Shown piece after piece: positions 48,366 to 59,891 of a stretch of 64,000 nt of DNA (its first letter is position 1; every line of letters begins with the position of its first letter). Source of the DNA: Silene conica (Eukaryota > Streptophyta > Magnoliopsida > Caryophyllales > Caryophyllaceae); assembly GCA_029255685.2 (NCBI GenBank), contig CM055317.2, positions 20,716,501 through 20,780,500 of the forward strand, written 5' to 3'. A program made the position numbers and the translations under genes. Under the pieces are notes generated by a model. That model did not search any database. It was not told where the DNA came from and worked only from the letters and a program-made list of their open reading frames with translations.

Positions 48366-49534
48366 CTATTGCATTTCATTTTTTATTAAAATCCCTACTC
48401 CATCATTCCGTTCATTTTCTCGCACTCATACTTTCACTTTCCCAAACCTTTGATTTTTCCCCAAACCCTAACCCCCTGACAATTCATCGGCTGCTCAACT
48501 TAACCCCCAAAAATTTCATTTCAAAACCTAATAATTCATCTACAGACCTTCTTTTCTCTCCCAAAAATCATAATTAATTTATTAACAAAAATCTAATTCA
48601 TTTACTATTCGGTTGTCGAACTGTTCGTCTCTCATTATTTGTCATCACATGAATCAGCTAAATAGGTATGTAATCAGTCAATTTCTTACTTTCAATCGTC
48701 GTTTCACATTATTGTCATCGCAGGCTTTGTATGCGGTTCATCCTTGTTTACTTTGTGTACTGTTTTACCTTGGTTTTGTGTTTAATATTGAATCTTTGAG
48801 TTGATTAATGGTTGAAACTGATGGTAAATCAATAAAGTTTGGAGGTTTTTTCGTTGACTACATGAGTTTAGCTCTTGTAGGCTATCGAAATGGTCATGGC
48901 CTTTAGAACTTGTGTTTTTGTTTTTCTTGTTACCGGTTGTCATGTTGTTGTTTACCTCCACTTATAGTTTCATTTTCATAATTCATCCGAGTCTCATTCT
49001 TCGATCGTTTCTTTGCTCAGGTTTGTAGACCCAACCCGACTGTATTCTTTCATTGACCATTCTACTCTTCATGTGTTTCTGAGGGCTAAAATTGCTGCAT
49101 TTTATGGGGTTTCTGTTACCAGATGAATCGCTACTCTCTTTATCACCACCGTCATCTTCTAAATAGGTATGCAATCAATCAATTTTACACAGTGATGACT
49201 GTCCCACCTTTCAACCACACAACGTAGGTTTTGGTTTGCCTTGAGCACATTCTGCGTTTACCCGTATCCCACCTATTGCAATTCAATGGATTGGTTAATC
49301 TAATGTCCATTGTTACCCATACATTGGAATCGTATTCTTAGAAGTTAATAACTATCAGTTAATCTTGATTCATTTTAAGAAAATGACAGAATTCCTCTAA
49401 ACAGTCTGAGCACCTGCAGAATTCGGTAGATTTAATCCAACCACCAAAAAAGGTATATAGTAGTAGCTAAGGGCGCAAGGGAGAGTTGTACTCCCTCCGT
49501 ACTAGTTAGTAACAAACAAGGGAATTAGTGTAGA

Positions 49535-50011
49535 ATGATAAGTTGTAGGAGGTTATTAGGGTTGAGGTATCTCCTTATGGTGTCCTCTCCGCCCGTATCA
49601 CAATCCATCTATCTTCGATCCTTCTCCACTTCTAGTTCATGCTCTCTTCTCTTCTCTTCTTTAATTACGGAGTGCTACTCTGTATGCCTACTTTTTTATT
49701 ACTTCACACATTATTAATGTATAACCTTACGCAAACCTGCAAGCTCATATATCACCCGCCATTATCAAGATAATGGATCAAAGATTATCACTTATCCAAA
49801 ACAGGGCCGCTTCTCTTCATGCTCTTCTTAACAAGGTCATCATCTTTTATCACTCTTATCATTTCACTCTTTGCTTCCATCTCATTCTTCTTGTTCTGAT
49901 AACTTAAGACAGCCAAAGGTTTCACCTTCAGAGTTCGATATCGCTAACAAGGATCTCACTAGACTCTCACCTTCTCTAGATTTAGTACAACGCCTCAGGG
50001 CCAACCAAAAG
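49535..50011 (+). pseudogene. Captured fragment resembling mitochondrial peptide chain release factor 1, N-terminal part
   Basis: 49535 opens an Arg/Ser-rich presequence-like peptide (MISCRRLLGLRYLL...YLRSFSTSS). Around 49743-49835 the plus strand decodes SPAIIKIMDQRLSLIQNRAA followed by SLHALLNK up to a GT donor. An acceptor at 49911-49912 leads to PKVSPSEFDIANKDLTRLSP and LDLVQRLRANQK, ending at a GT donor (50012). From memory this matches the N-terminal coiled domain of plant mitochondrial RF1, with its natural intron positions. The first junction is not resolved. The catalytic GGQ part is absent. The next possible exon (50182-50238, GVLVRRVEPTSDAHSVLKE) does not fit RF1 and may come from another gene. 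Introns are retained, so capture was at DNA level. Confidence 0.55.
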
Positions 50012-51484
50012 GTATACATCATCTAATGTCCATTGTTACCCAAAATCAACCTTCCCACTTTAACGTTTTTTATTTGTTAGCATTGTTAGTTAACTTCATA
50101 AGAATAGACGTGCTATTCTAGACAGTTTGAGCTTAACCTGCTACTATCTTTATCGTATTGCTTGGGTTTGTTGATTTTCAGGGGGTACTCGTGCGCAGAG
50201 TTGAACCTACGTCTGATGCACACAGTGTCTTAAAAGAGGTAAGCTAACTGGTAACCTATGGCCTCCATATGATTGATCATGTTTGTGATATTAGAATGAC
50301 CCAAATAATCTGTATGAGCAAAGTGTCTTCTGTGATAAATTAATAGTACAGAATGCTAGAATGTAATTTCACATACCAGAAGACACAAAATTATCTCATG
50401 GATTGGATAACTGAATGCAACATGTTAGTTTATGTTCTAAAATTGTAATTGATTAATTAAGTAGTGTTGATCCCACACATGCGCGGTTTTTTAGATCTCA
50501 AGTACGATCTGTTCTTGTATCAGGACACATCTTCTTAAACAGGTAGTTTTGCTTCTTTTGTTCACATGCAATTAAAGAGAGGTATCATATGGAAATCAAG
50601 AGGTTACGCAATGACTTTTACTTTTCTTCTCTTCTTACTTGTTATCTTATTATCTCCACTTTTTAATCTTGTCTCCCTTTCTTATCTCACACCTTCCATA
50701 AGAAGGTTCATGTCAGTCAATCCAAATTCAAGAACTAAGGCTTTGTTGTTGTTATCCCTTTGTCAACAAATATTCATTACCACCTTAGAGGCTCTGATTT
50801 GCTAACCATCATATATCTTTGTTTTGGAAATTGGGCAGTTCTTTGACAGAAGCATTTTGCATAGCTATACTGGAAGCAGCTAGCTGTGGCTTATTAACTG
50901 GATTCGTAGCAGAGCAGGGAACGGTTTCAGCTGCTGAGGGTGGCTGGATTCCTTGGCTTAGTGACGCATAGAGTATAGTAGGTGTTTCTGCACAGTCATT
51001 TGTGCAGGAAATGAGTTTGAATAAAGGTTTAGGGCTGATCAGATGCTTGTCTTGGGTCTGATTGGCGTTCATGTGTTATTAGTGTATAAGGAATAAGGCA
51101 GTGGGTTGCTATGAATTTGTGTTTGTTTGGTTGTGCTCTCTAGACTATTTTGGATGTCGTCTAAAATGCCGCATAATTCTATGTTTGGTTAGTTGATGAA
51201 TTTGGATAATGTATGAAAGACGACCGACCTTTGTCGTGATTTACTTTGAATTTGTTTAATGAAAGACGAACGATTTTGTCGTGATTTGCTATGAATTTGT
51301 GTTTGTTTGGTTGATAGTGGCCTATAATCCGTTTGGATACGCCAGTCTAAATGGCTGGCATCTGAATAATGTATACTGGTGGTACAAATTACCATCAATA
51401 TCAGCTTTTTTTTTAAAAAAAAGGCAACATCAAGGACAGCGGTTTATTCAATAGTATGACGTATATTAACTTGTAATGCACATG

Positions 51485-51925
51485 GGCTTCGGTCAACAAC
51501 CGATGTACAAAACATAAATGGACATCAGATTACAGCAAAAAAATGATGTGCATACATATGAAGGACATCAGACATATTAAACCGCCGATGTGCATACATA
51601 TTAAGGACATCAGACATATTACACCTCCGATGTGCATACATATGAAGGACATCAGATGTGAGCTACAGAATGATATGCATAAGAATGAAGGACATCATAT
51701 TTATTAAACCTCCGATGTGCAATAACATATGGACATCAGATGTTAGCTAAAGTCTGATGTGCATAAGGATGATGGACATCAGACTTTTGAAACATCCGAT
51801 GTGCATTACCAAATGGACATCGGTTGCACAACCGATGTCCTTGACACCCATAATGGACATCAGTGAACTCTACATCGGTTGCTAATCCGATGTCCTTGTC
51901 CATAAAAGTCCGATGTCCTTAAGGC
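51485..51925. repeat. CACTA subterminal repeat cluster, right
   Basis: More than fifteen copies of GGACATCAG/GGACATCGG and CCGATGTGCAT motifs. The period is about 40-60 bp, with units such as AAGGACATCAGACATATTA repeated. Confidence 0.85.
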
Positions 51926-51953
51926 TTTCTGTAGTAGTGTTGGTAAGGTGAAA

Positions 51954-53457
51954 CTATAAACTACTCGACCAATTAGATAAACTAGACATCGATGTAGACC
52001 AAATAGAACCAGGTAAACGACATTTCTTGAGTGGCGGTAAGTAATCATCAAACTGAAACGGATAATCTTCGCACCTTTTGGTCTTCTTCAAAACAGTAGA
52101 AGTCTTGGTGTACCTGCGAGAAGAAGAAGATAAACGGGTGACAGAATCTACCAAAGATCTTTTCTTGTTATTTATATAGGTTCGAGCCACATGACCACGA
52201 GCACCAGAACGGTTATCTTTACGGTTGACAAGCTCAGCAGAATGCTTCATAGCTGCGTCAAATTTAAACTGGACGATAGAAATCTTACTAGCGGAAGAAT
52301 TGCTCAATGAAAGATGTTTCTTCTTATCAATTCTGACAAAAAGAACCTCTTCAACCAACTCCTTTTCCGCATAATTAAAGTCAGATTCCAGTTGACAAAA
52401 CTCGACTGGAGAAACCAGATCCTTGGTAGAACGGGTTAGGTCCTTTAAAGGAAATGAAGAGGGAATTGCTGCTTCCCATGACTTATCATCATGGAGATTC
52501 CGATCGATTGGATAGAATTTTTATGAGAGAGGGGGCGAACCCTCATGACTGCCCCAGATCTGGGGTGAAAAAACTCTATATTCTTCCCAAGCATCAAATG
52601 GTTGTAGGCTTGAGCAGGAAGTTGTAGGCTTTTGTGGGAGTTCTTTTTGTTGGTGAAAACAAACCGACAATGTTCCGAAGTAGAAGTAGAAAAATGGGTA
52701 GCAATATTACCTTTATTATTACCTTTAGCCTCAAATGGCGAAGAAGGACAGCATTTATCAGTCATGCAGTCCATCATCTCAGGCTGAGTGACAAAATCAG
52801 GATTACCACCAAGATCAGGACATTCTGCCACAGCTTCAGGAATAACATTAACATATTTCTCGTCAACGTCACAAGTAGAAACATGTTGCTTAGCTTTCTT
52901 GTTGATGCACAAAGGGTCAGATTGTAAAGCGACGCGCTTGCCATTAGGATTGATGGCTAATTGGTCGACCAAAGAAAGGAGCTCATGTTTTACTTCCTTA
53001 TTGCTTGGGTCAATTTTTAAAGCAGATTCGAAATCATGAAGAGCATTAGGGACTGAATTCAAATGCTTAGATGCTAAGCCTCTACGGTATAGGGCTGATT
53101 AGATAAAGGCTAGCTTCTGAACATAGAAAGGCTAGCTTCTCAAACAAGCTTCTATTTAAGAGCTAAATTGTAGTAAAGAGCAGCAGAAGATATATTACCT
53201 TCACTAAAGAGGGAATTACCTCTATCTTTTAAAATACTAGAAGTTGGAATGTATAGCCCCCCTAAATCCATGATCCACTTAGCAAAAACTTCATCATTAG
53301 CTCCGGTATCATTGGACAGAACTAAATCGCAAAGATTAAAAAGGATGAATTGGTAATCCATAATAGGAAAAACTACTACAACCAATCCATCCCATATCAC
53401 CCACACAAGCAAACCCCGACTTAAGGGACATGATCGAGAAGAGATGAAAGATATCAC
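51954..53457 (-). pseudogene. Broken TPR-domain gene, family not recognised
   Basis: Three minus-strand pieces read as one damaged gene. 53457-53152 holds a start-region peptide and half of a TPR motif (LKDRGNSLFSEGNISSAALY). 53100-52445 resumes in a different frame with YRRGLASKHLNSVPNALHDF and ESALKIDPSNKEVKHELLSL, a second TPR helix pair, then a polar region. Between them is a 50-60-bp stretch with stops where about 60 residues of TPR should be. Near 52495 a frameshift, which looks like a missing G in an ATG-GAT-GAT run, diverts the frame to a stop. The other frame continues as DDKSWEAAIPSSFPLKDL into 52358-51954, ending with EDYPFQFDDYLPPLKKCRLP before a TAG. The CACTA element lies 12 bp beyond this stop. 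A TPR protein binding a partner is likely, but I do not know the family. Confidence 0.6.
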
Positions 53458-54345
53458 CTACTAACTAACAAAGGAAGCGCCAACTCCGACCAAAGAACAA
53501 TAAATTATGGGAACCCAGAACAACAAACTGAAGTTCACGAAACGAATTGGCAGAACCGTCTTCTCACTCAGGGAAATTTCATCTGAAAGAGAATCAAAGC
53601 TAGCTTCTGAACATAGAAAGCAAACAAAGGGGACACTTGTCGCAATCTCGGTTTAAATAGAAGCTTTTCTTACGTTATAGAAGTAGAGATCGCAGTACAA
53701 ATTCCTAAAGTAGGAGCTCAAATTGACGAAAAGAAACCTCCATAACACCAGCATAAGAAATAGATTTAGCAATCTATTAAACTTAAGAAACATAATGAAG
53801 ATCTCTCTGTTAGAAGCCACAAAGCAACCATAAAAACCAAAAAACAAGGCCTGAAACCTTCATTGTTCCTGGAAAAGTCATAAATCTAGTACCAACAATT
53901 GTTGTTGACAATTCAATGATAAATAGACAAGAGGGGCTCATATGAAACTTGATCTGGTTCAGATAGCAACGAGTCGACAAAGTCCATAAGATTTGAAATA
54001 GCGCTTGACGAAACAAAAGTCAGAGTGAGAAAATCCTGATCAGGCCAAAAGGAGCCGCCGGAGATCAGCCTCATAGAGGACAAATATCCGGCGGAGCCGG
54101 AGGAGAGCTAGTGTTGGAGTAAGGGGATGGCGGCGGCAGTAGAAGCAGAAGGAAACTTAGGGGTTTGGAAAGGGTAAAAGAGAGAGTCGGTTTCTTTCCC
54201 TTCAATACTTTGTTATATGAAGTATCAAATTTCCCATTGGTAGTTGTTAAAGAGGGATATGTAAGAAGGAAGTGGTAAGGGAGGAGTGGTCATTTACCCT
54301 CATGCTGACTTGTAGACTTGCGCAATTGTTTGTTTTTGGGTTTTG
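53458..54345 (-). other. Probable 5' region of the broken TPR gene
   Basis: The minus strand contains a GC- and CCG-rich stretch (54040-54140) resembling a 5' UTR, and no long frame. It includes the direct source of the filler sequence described in findings (53599-53620). A promoter near 54150-54250 is likely but no TATA box stands out. Confidence 0.4.
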
Positions 54346-54379
54346 ATCAGGACAAGCAAAAGTCTAAGTGTGGGGTATT

Positions 54380-56787
54380 TGATAGTGTCAGATTGTGACG
54401 GGTCAATGGGTTAATTTTATCACAATAAACATGCTTGATATCGAGTTTTAGCGAGACTTTTATGTAATATGTCGGTTTTCACTTTTGGTTGTAATTTCGG
54501 GTTATGGTTATATCTTTTAGCTAGGAACTCGGTTTACATCTTTTCTACACCAAGACGGAGAAGAAGAGGTATAGGTCAACCAGGGAATAAGTGCAAAGTA
54601 GATAAAAGCAAGCAAAAGAATTGGAGCCTTGACATACACAAACAAGTTTAAGAGCCAAAATGAAGAATTGAAAACTCGGGTTCACAAGGGTCAAATTCAA
54701 ATGAGTATATCTCGAGTTCTAGAGCTTGTATCGATGCAAGGCCAGGTGAAAGTGAAAGCTTGTGATCTTCAACGATAGGTCACACGCCTCATTTGGATAA
54801 GAAACAAGGGAGATATGACCTTTGGAAGATGTTGTTGCCAGGCTGATGCTTAGCCTGCGCTAATAGATGTAGCTTACGCAAATTGGCGCAACCTACATTT
54901 TTCTCTGGAACTTTCAACTTTATTTCCGGATTTTGGGTTTTTGAGAGACTTAACCTAGATCCTCGTGCCTCCTTATATATATATCCAAAATTTGGAAATC
55001 TAGAGACTCCATTGAAAACTCCTCTTAAGAGGGTATCCAAGAGCCATATAATCACATTCAAAGAGAGAGTAATCAAGTTTATGTTGAGAGAACATATTAA
55101 GAAGAGATGTAATCTTTATTTGAGTTTTATGTTAATCTTTTCACAACTCTTAGATTCATCTAGGAATATGGAAGGCTAGACTTTTTTCTTGATTTAAGTT
55201 GGTGGACACTAGAGATGACAATGGGTAGGATCTGGACAGGATCCTATAGGATCCAGATCCAGATCCATTTTTAAATGGTATACCAGATCCTAACCTTATC
55301 CTTAGGGTCCGAAATTTGTAGATCCATATCCGTATCCTAAGGATCTGGGTAGGATCTGGGTAAAATCCATATCCGTCAATCTCAAAAAATACATTCAAAT
55401 GAAACCGCACCAAGTCACTATTATACACTATTTCACTTTTACTTGTAGATTAGACACGATGTTTTAGTCGAATTACCCTTTATTAGCTTCACTAGTTTAA
55501 AAATCATAGTTCAAAAGAAACAAAAAGAGTGTACAAAGGGTTAAAAAGTCTTATAGCAACTTACAAATAAGGTTTAGAAACCACAAAATAATTATAATTC
55601 CAACAATTCATAATAAACAAATTGTTCAAACAAACTAAACACTAATACTTCATTCCTTATTTTCATGATCTACCTTTGAAAGGTCGAATTTATCCAAAAA
55701 TTACCCTTATAGAAACTAAAAGAGGGTCCAAGGGTAGGATCTGGATCTTAGTGGTGGGATCCAGATCCTACCCTCATACTCGTATAAGGATATGGATCTG
55801 ACCCGGGTCCTAAGGATCTAAAATAATGAGATCCATATCCTACCCTTAGGTATAGGGTCTGGTGGATCTGGGTAGGATCCGGGATCCATTGCCATCTCTA
55901 GTGGACACTATTTCCTTAAGCATTGTAAGAACCTTTTAATTTTTCTTCAATAATTATTGCGTTTTCCTTGAATTTTATGTTTTATATTCATTGTTAATGC
56001 GTTAGGCGTAATTAACATTGCATGTTATTCATCATACTATTGCAATTTCTAGACTTGTCTATGAATCCTTGAAGCAAACTTGCATCTGTATGAATTTGTT
56101 TTAAAGTTTGTATCTTTGTGAGTGGAATTTGCATGTTAATGCTTGGTTAGTTGGATAAAGCCTTCTAAAATTTTGACTTCTTTTGTTTGGAGTTAGACCT
56201 AATGCTCTTATATGCAAATAATTCTTTTATGGTTTAGTGATTAGATGAATATATAGGTAGGATATTAACTACTCCGACTTAGGGGAAAGTAATCGTAATC
56301 TTATATAAGTTGTTGGGTAATTATTGGAAAAGAAAGGAGAAGATTTTTATGCTTAGGGAATAATTGTTGCACCAAGTTACATCAAGTTCTTCTCTTTATT
56401 GATCTTTTGCATACTACTTGTTTGTGGATTTGATTCTTAGAAAAGTTTGAATATTGTTACTCTTTTTCATGTTGTTTCAAACCAAAGTTTCTTCCTTTAT
56501 GTTTTCTATATGTTAGTCGTCATTGTTAATAACCATTGTTTGTGAATTGTTTTAATTAGTGAGTCATACATTGTGAATAGTGTTCTAATTAGTAGTTAGA
56601 ATCTTAATTAGTCTTCAATAGTTTAGAAATCGGGTCTTTAGCTTAATAGTCTTCTCTTGGGTTCGACCCTTACTTCCGCTTTATTATTATTTTTGTTTAA
56701 AAGTTAGTAGAATCAAGTTAAGGTTATAAATTGTTTGTTTTATAGGGTAATTAGACTAATTAACGATGTCTAGTTTTATTCTTATCA
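54380..56787 (+). mobile_element. Gypsy-type LTR, interrupted by a hAT MITE
   Basis: Preceded by a polypurine tract typical of Athila/Tat elements (CTAAGTGTGGGG, 54364-54375). It starts TGATAGTGTCAG and appears to end TTATCA (56787), giving an inverted TGATA/TATCA terminus. A GGGTTCGACCCTTACTTCC block near 56660 corresponds to the CGTGGATTCGACCCC block of the other Gypsy LTR. Only about 35 bp of internal sequence remain upstream and no internal region follows. Without the MITE it is about 1.7 kb. Confidence 0.6.
55210..55900. mobile_element. hAT-type MITE (691 bp) with 8-bp target duplication
   Basis: Terminal inverted repeats TAGAGATGACAATGG and CCATTGCCATCTCTA (inverse TAGAGATGGCAATGG) are flanked by the perfect 8-bp duplication GTGGACAC (55202-55209 and 55901-55908), diagnostic of the hAT superfamily. 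Both ends are rich in GGATCTGG/GGATCCAGATCC repeats that pair with each other. No transposase is encoded. Confidence 0.92.
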
Positions 56788-57351
56788 CCTACTTACCTGA
56801 CGTGATACATCATTTTACCCGAAATGACCCAACTTAATAATGACCTGACCTAAATCTGACTCGACCTAAAAGGGTTGATTGACCCAATATGACCTGAACC
56901 TGACATGACTCAACCTGACCCAAACCCGATTGCCACCTCTATTAGCTAGAATTAAGCTTTGCTACCTAATTATTGTAAGTCTTTCTTATTATTAATTTGG
57001 TCGACAATAATAGAATTCTCAATACTAATCAATTAATTAACCTTGCACAACAATTGATTGATCTGGTTGATAAACAATATCAAGCAATAGTCAATCTAAG
57101 TAATTAACAAATTTAATACCCTTAATTAATTTTCATTGTGATAAATATAATTAGAAGACATAATGAAATAACAAGATTAAAGAATGAAAAGGATCATTGG
57201 TTACTCATGACTGAAAGATTGAAGATCTAATTGCAAAGTATGAAGAACTTGAAAACTTAAGCTGCCTAATGAAAGTTTCATTATGTAAACATAATTAAAA
57301 GTATAGATAACCTAGCTAATACAATGTTTAAAGTGCTGGTTTTTCAACATG
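56788..57351. other. Spacer with a hAT-like end
   Basis: Contains a TGACCTGA/ACCCAA-rich patch (56800-56930) ending GATTGCCACCTCTA (about 56928-56941), which resembles the terminal repeat of a hAT-type element. The partner end was not found. The rest is AT-rich with no gene. Confidence 0.4.
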
Positions 57352-58409
57352 TGTCAAGCATATCTTTCAGTCTATTATAGATTATCTCACTCGACGAATT
57401 GCGTCTTGGCAAGGTATTTTTCTCTCACCCGCGGGCCGACTTTCTCTTATCTCGTCCGTCCTATCGAATCTCTCCAATTACTTTCTATCGGTATTTAAAA
57501 TACCTGTAAGTGTGGCAAAGAAAATGAATTCCATTTTGTCGCATTTTTGGTGGGCTGGATGTAAATCGAGAAACAAGATCCATTGGTGTAGTAACAAGTT
57601 CCTAAGCTTGCTTAAGAGTGAGGGACATCTTGGAATTAGGGATTTAAGATAGCTTAATAAATCCCTCCAAACAAAAAATGGCAAGAGACTCATATCTGGG
57701 GAGGATTCTCTGTTCAGCCGTACTTTTAGATTTTTGATTTTCGGCTCGAATCAAGTGAAACCTAAGGATATTCCTGTGGGGACCCATAACCTGTCATGGA
57801 ATGCGAGGAGCATTCTTAAAGGGCTTGATGCGATCCGGGGAATGATTGGATGGAGCAGTACTATTTTCTTAGATAAATGTTTGGTCTACCAAGTGGGTCA
57901 AGAGCATGATTCCCGAGCCAAATGCGAACATCCTCAGCTTAGACTCTACACACCTTCGATCCCTCTAGGTACGTCATCTCACTGTTAATCCTCTCGCCTG
58001 GGATAAACGCTGGGTCCGATATGTTTTTGAGGATACCTGGGTCAACCGTATTCTGGCTATACCTCTTTGTAGAACATATCTGGTGGATTCTGTCAACTGG
58101 CCTTTCACAAGAAATGGTCAATTCTCTGTTAAGAGTGATTATGGTATTTTCCACCATGACTACATGCTACAACAGGCGTCAGATAAAGACAGGTCAAGGA
58201 TCAATCCCAAGGGGAAGCGTTTTTGTTAGAAAATCTTGTGGTCCCTGCCTATTCCAAATCAATGGAAAATTTTCCCATGGAAAATTATCTCCAACACATT
58301 ACCGATGAGGGAAGAATTTAAGAAGCGGGGATTGGGGGTGATTTCTTTTAATTTTGTCATGCTTGTGTAAAACATTGCCAGTGTGAAGAGACTTATGCCC
58401 ACCTTTTCC
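57352..58409 (+). pseudogene. LINE ORF2 relic (RT tail and zf-RVT), cut by an LTR element
   Basis: Plus-strand frames decode the C-terminal RT part (LTRRIASWQG, LSPAGRLSLISSVLSNLSNY, SVFKIPVSVAKKMNSILSHF, WWAGCKSRNKIHWCSNKFLS). After frameshifts and stops come pieces of the linker and a zf-RVT domain (NQWKIFPWKIISNTLPMREE, near 58255-58320, and VKRLMPTFSCW near 58385). Many lesions make it an old relic. It is a different LINE family from that at 4115-5628 and stops exactly where the LTR begins at 58410, so the LTR element inserted into it. Confidence 0.75.
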
Positions 58410-59653
58410 TGTTGGGAAATGTGTCCTCAACAATATATAGTGCGATCACATAATTAAATCTCATGACGAGAATGCGCAAGGGATGATACACAATTATATT
58501 AGTCAACTGACCAACATTAATCGGTAATGATTGGCTAGCTAGAGTTTGACATTACTGTCGTATGACGGTGGTGGTCAGTTGATCCCTTTAGGTCACACCT
58601 ATAGGACAATTCCCTTAAATGATTAACTGATCAAATGTATATTGATACGAGTTGATCATATTCCTTAAACTCGTATACCGAGAAATCAGAGGTTAAATCT
58701 TATTGTAAGATTTATGTTTATAATTGAAACGTGTCAATTATCAAACATTGAACGATATTTTATAATATCGTAATTAGAATGAATCGGGTTGAAAATTATT
58801 ACAAAGGTTGTAAATCGTATTGACGATTATTGATAATAACCATTTTATATTAAAGTAATTTCGAATTACTTGTCAATTTATTAAATATGATTTATTTAAT
58901 TTACAAATGATATTTATTTGATAAATATGCATTTTAAATTAAAATCAATTGTTACTTATTTTAATGTGACACTTTAGATGTCACACATGTACAATTGATC
59001 AAATGACGATTATAAAATGGAGTCCATATTATAGGGGTGCCGGTTTTATGAGGCATGTTTTAAGGGTTGGTTTTGTGTGTTAATTACACCCTTAATGCAA
59101 TGATTATAGGTTGCCTTGAGAATTAAAGCTAGTGCCACCCTAATAGCCTTGAAAAGGGAAAATGTTCCCCTTTGCTTCTTTCTATGGCCGGCCACCCCAT
59201 TGCCAAGGCAACCCACTTAAAGCTTGTGATTTTACTCATAATTTATTCATTCTAATTTTTACAAGATTTTCTAGAGAGAAAAATTTATCCAACAAACCTC
59301 AAAAATTATTATATGATAATACTAATATACGGTTTACTATAGTGATAGTATTAGTTTTATTATAAGATAAAAGATAATAAGCTAAGTTAAGGAAAACCGA
59401 TTCTTGTACTAACATACCTCAAAGTTTCGGTTATTTTAAGGGTGTCTTGGGTGCATCTTGGAGGAGGTGTTCTCTTTGAATACTAAGGAGGATCATCCTT
59501 GCACTGGTTTCGTCGGATTGTAAGTAATTCGAGTCCTATTTCCGCATATTTGTACTAGCATGCATAAGATCTAAAATATAATAATTAAAATGTTAATTAT
59601 CAACTTTTTAGTATGACTAATATTATTAGGTTATGAGATATTTAAACCCAACA
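58410..59653 (+). mobile_element. 5' LTR (1244 bp) of the right-hand retrotransposon
   Basis: Starts TGTTGGGAAATG and ends AAACCCAACA, a perfect 7-bp inverted terminus (TGTTGGG/CCCAACA). The primer binding site follows two bases later. It shares long similarity with the inverted LTR at 3713-6394, and a U3 block with the young Copia LTRs. The left flank is the LINE relic; a 5-bp duplicate would be TTTCC, but the right end of the element lies outside the window. Confidence 0.88.
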
Positions 59654-59655
59654 AT

Positions 59656-59667
59656 TGGTATCAGAGC
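59656..59667 (+). other. Primer binding site (initiator tRNA-Met type)
   Basis: TGGTATCAGAGC, two bases after the LTR end, as in the sister element at 3699-3710. Confidence 0.9.
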
Positions 59668-59826
59668 AAATCGGTTGTTTGCATGCTTTTCGTTTATATT
59701 TTTTACGAAGTTATTAGATAACAAAATAAAAATTGAAATTTTATTTCGTATATGATATGGCCGAAATTTCTTATGCATGAATACCTACTGATTCTAAATG
59801 TATTTTAGGATATTTGGAATATATTT

Positions 59827-59891
<65 letters not shown>

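Larger units (their letters stand above)
48132..51939. mobile_element. Non-autonomous CACTA (En/Spm) transposon, 3808 bp
   Basis: The left end CACTACTACAGAAACCCTTA and the right end, inverse of CACTACTACAGAAAGCCTTA, make terminal inverted repeats of about 30 bp with one difference. The 3-bp target duplication TTG is at 48129-48131 and 51940-51942. Both ends carry dense subterminal motifs of ACATCGG/CCGATGT type in both directions (about 48150-48365 and 51485-51925), presumably transposase binding sites. No transposase gene is present. The centre carries sequence resembling pieces of host genes. Confidence 0.95.

Noticed and set aside
50809-51072. 87-codon minus-strand frame within the CACTA element
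   Set aside because: No recognisable domain, no supporting splice sites. Likely chance in captured non-coding sequence.
57734-58308. Frames of 84 and 95 codons taken as separate genes
   Set aside because: They are pieces of the degenerate LINE ORF2 relic in shifted frames.
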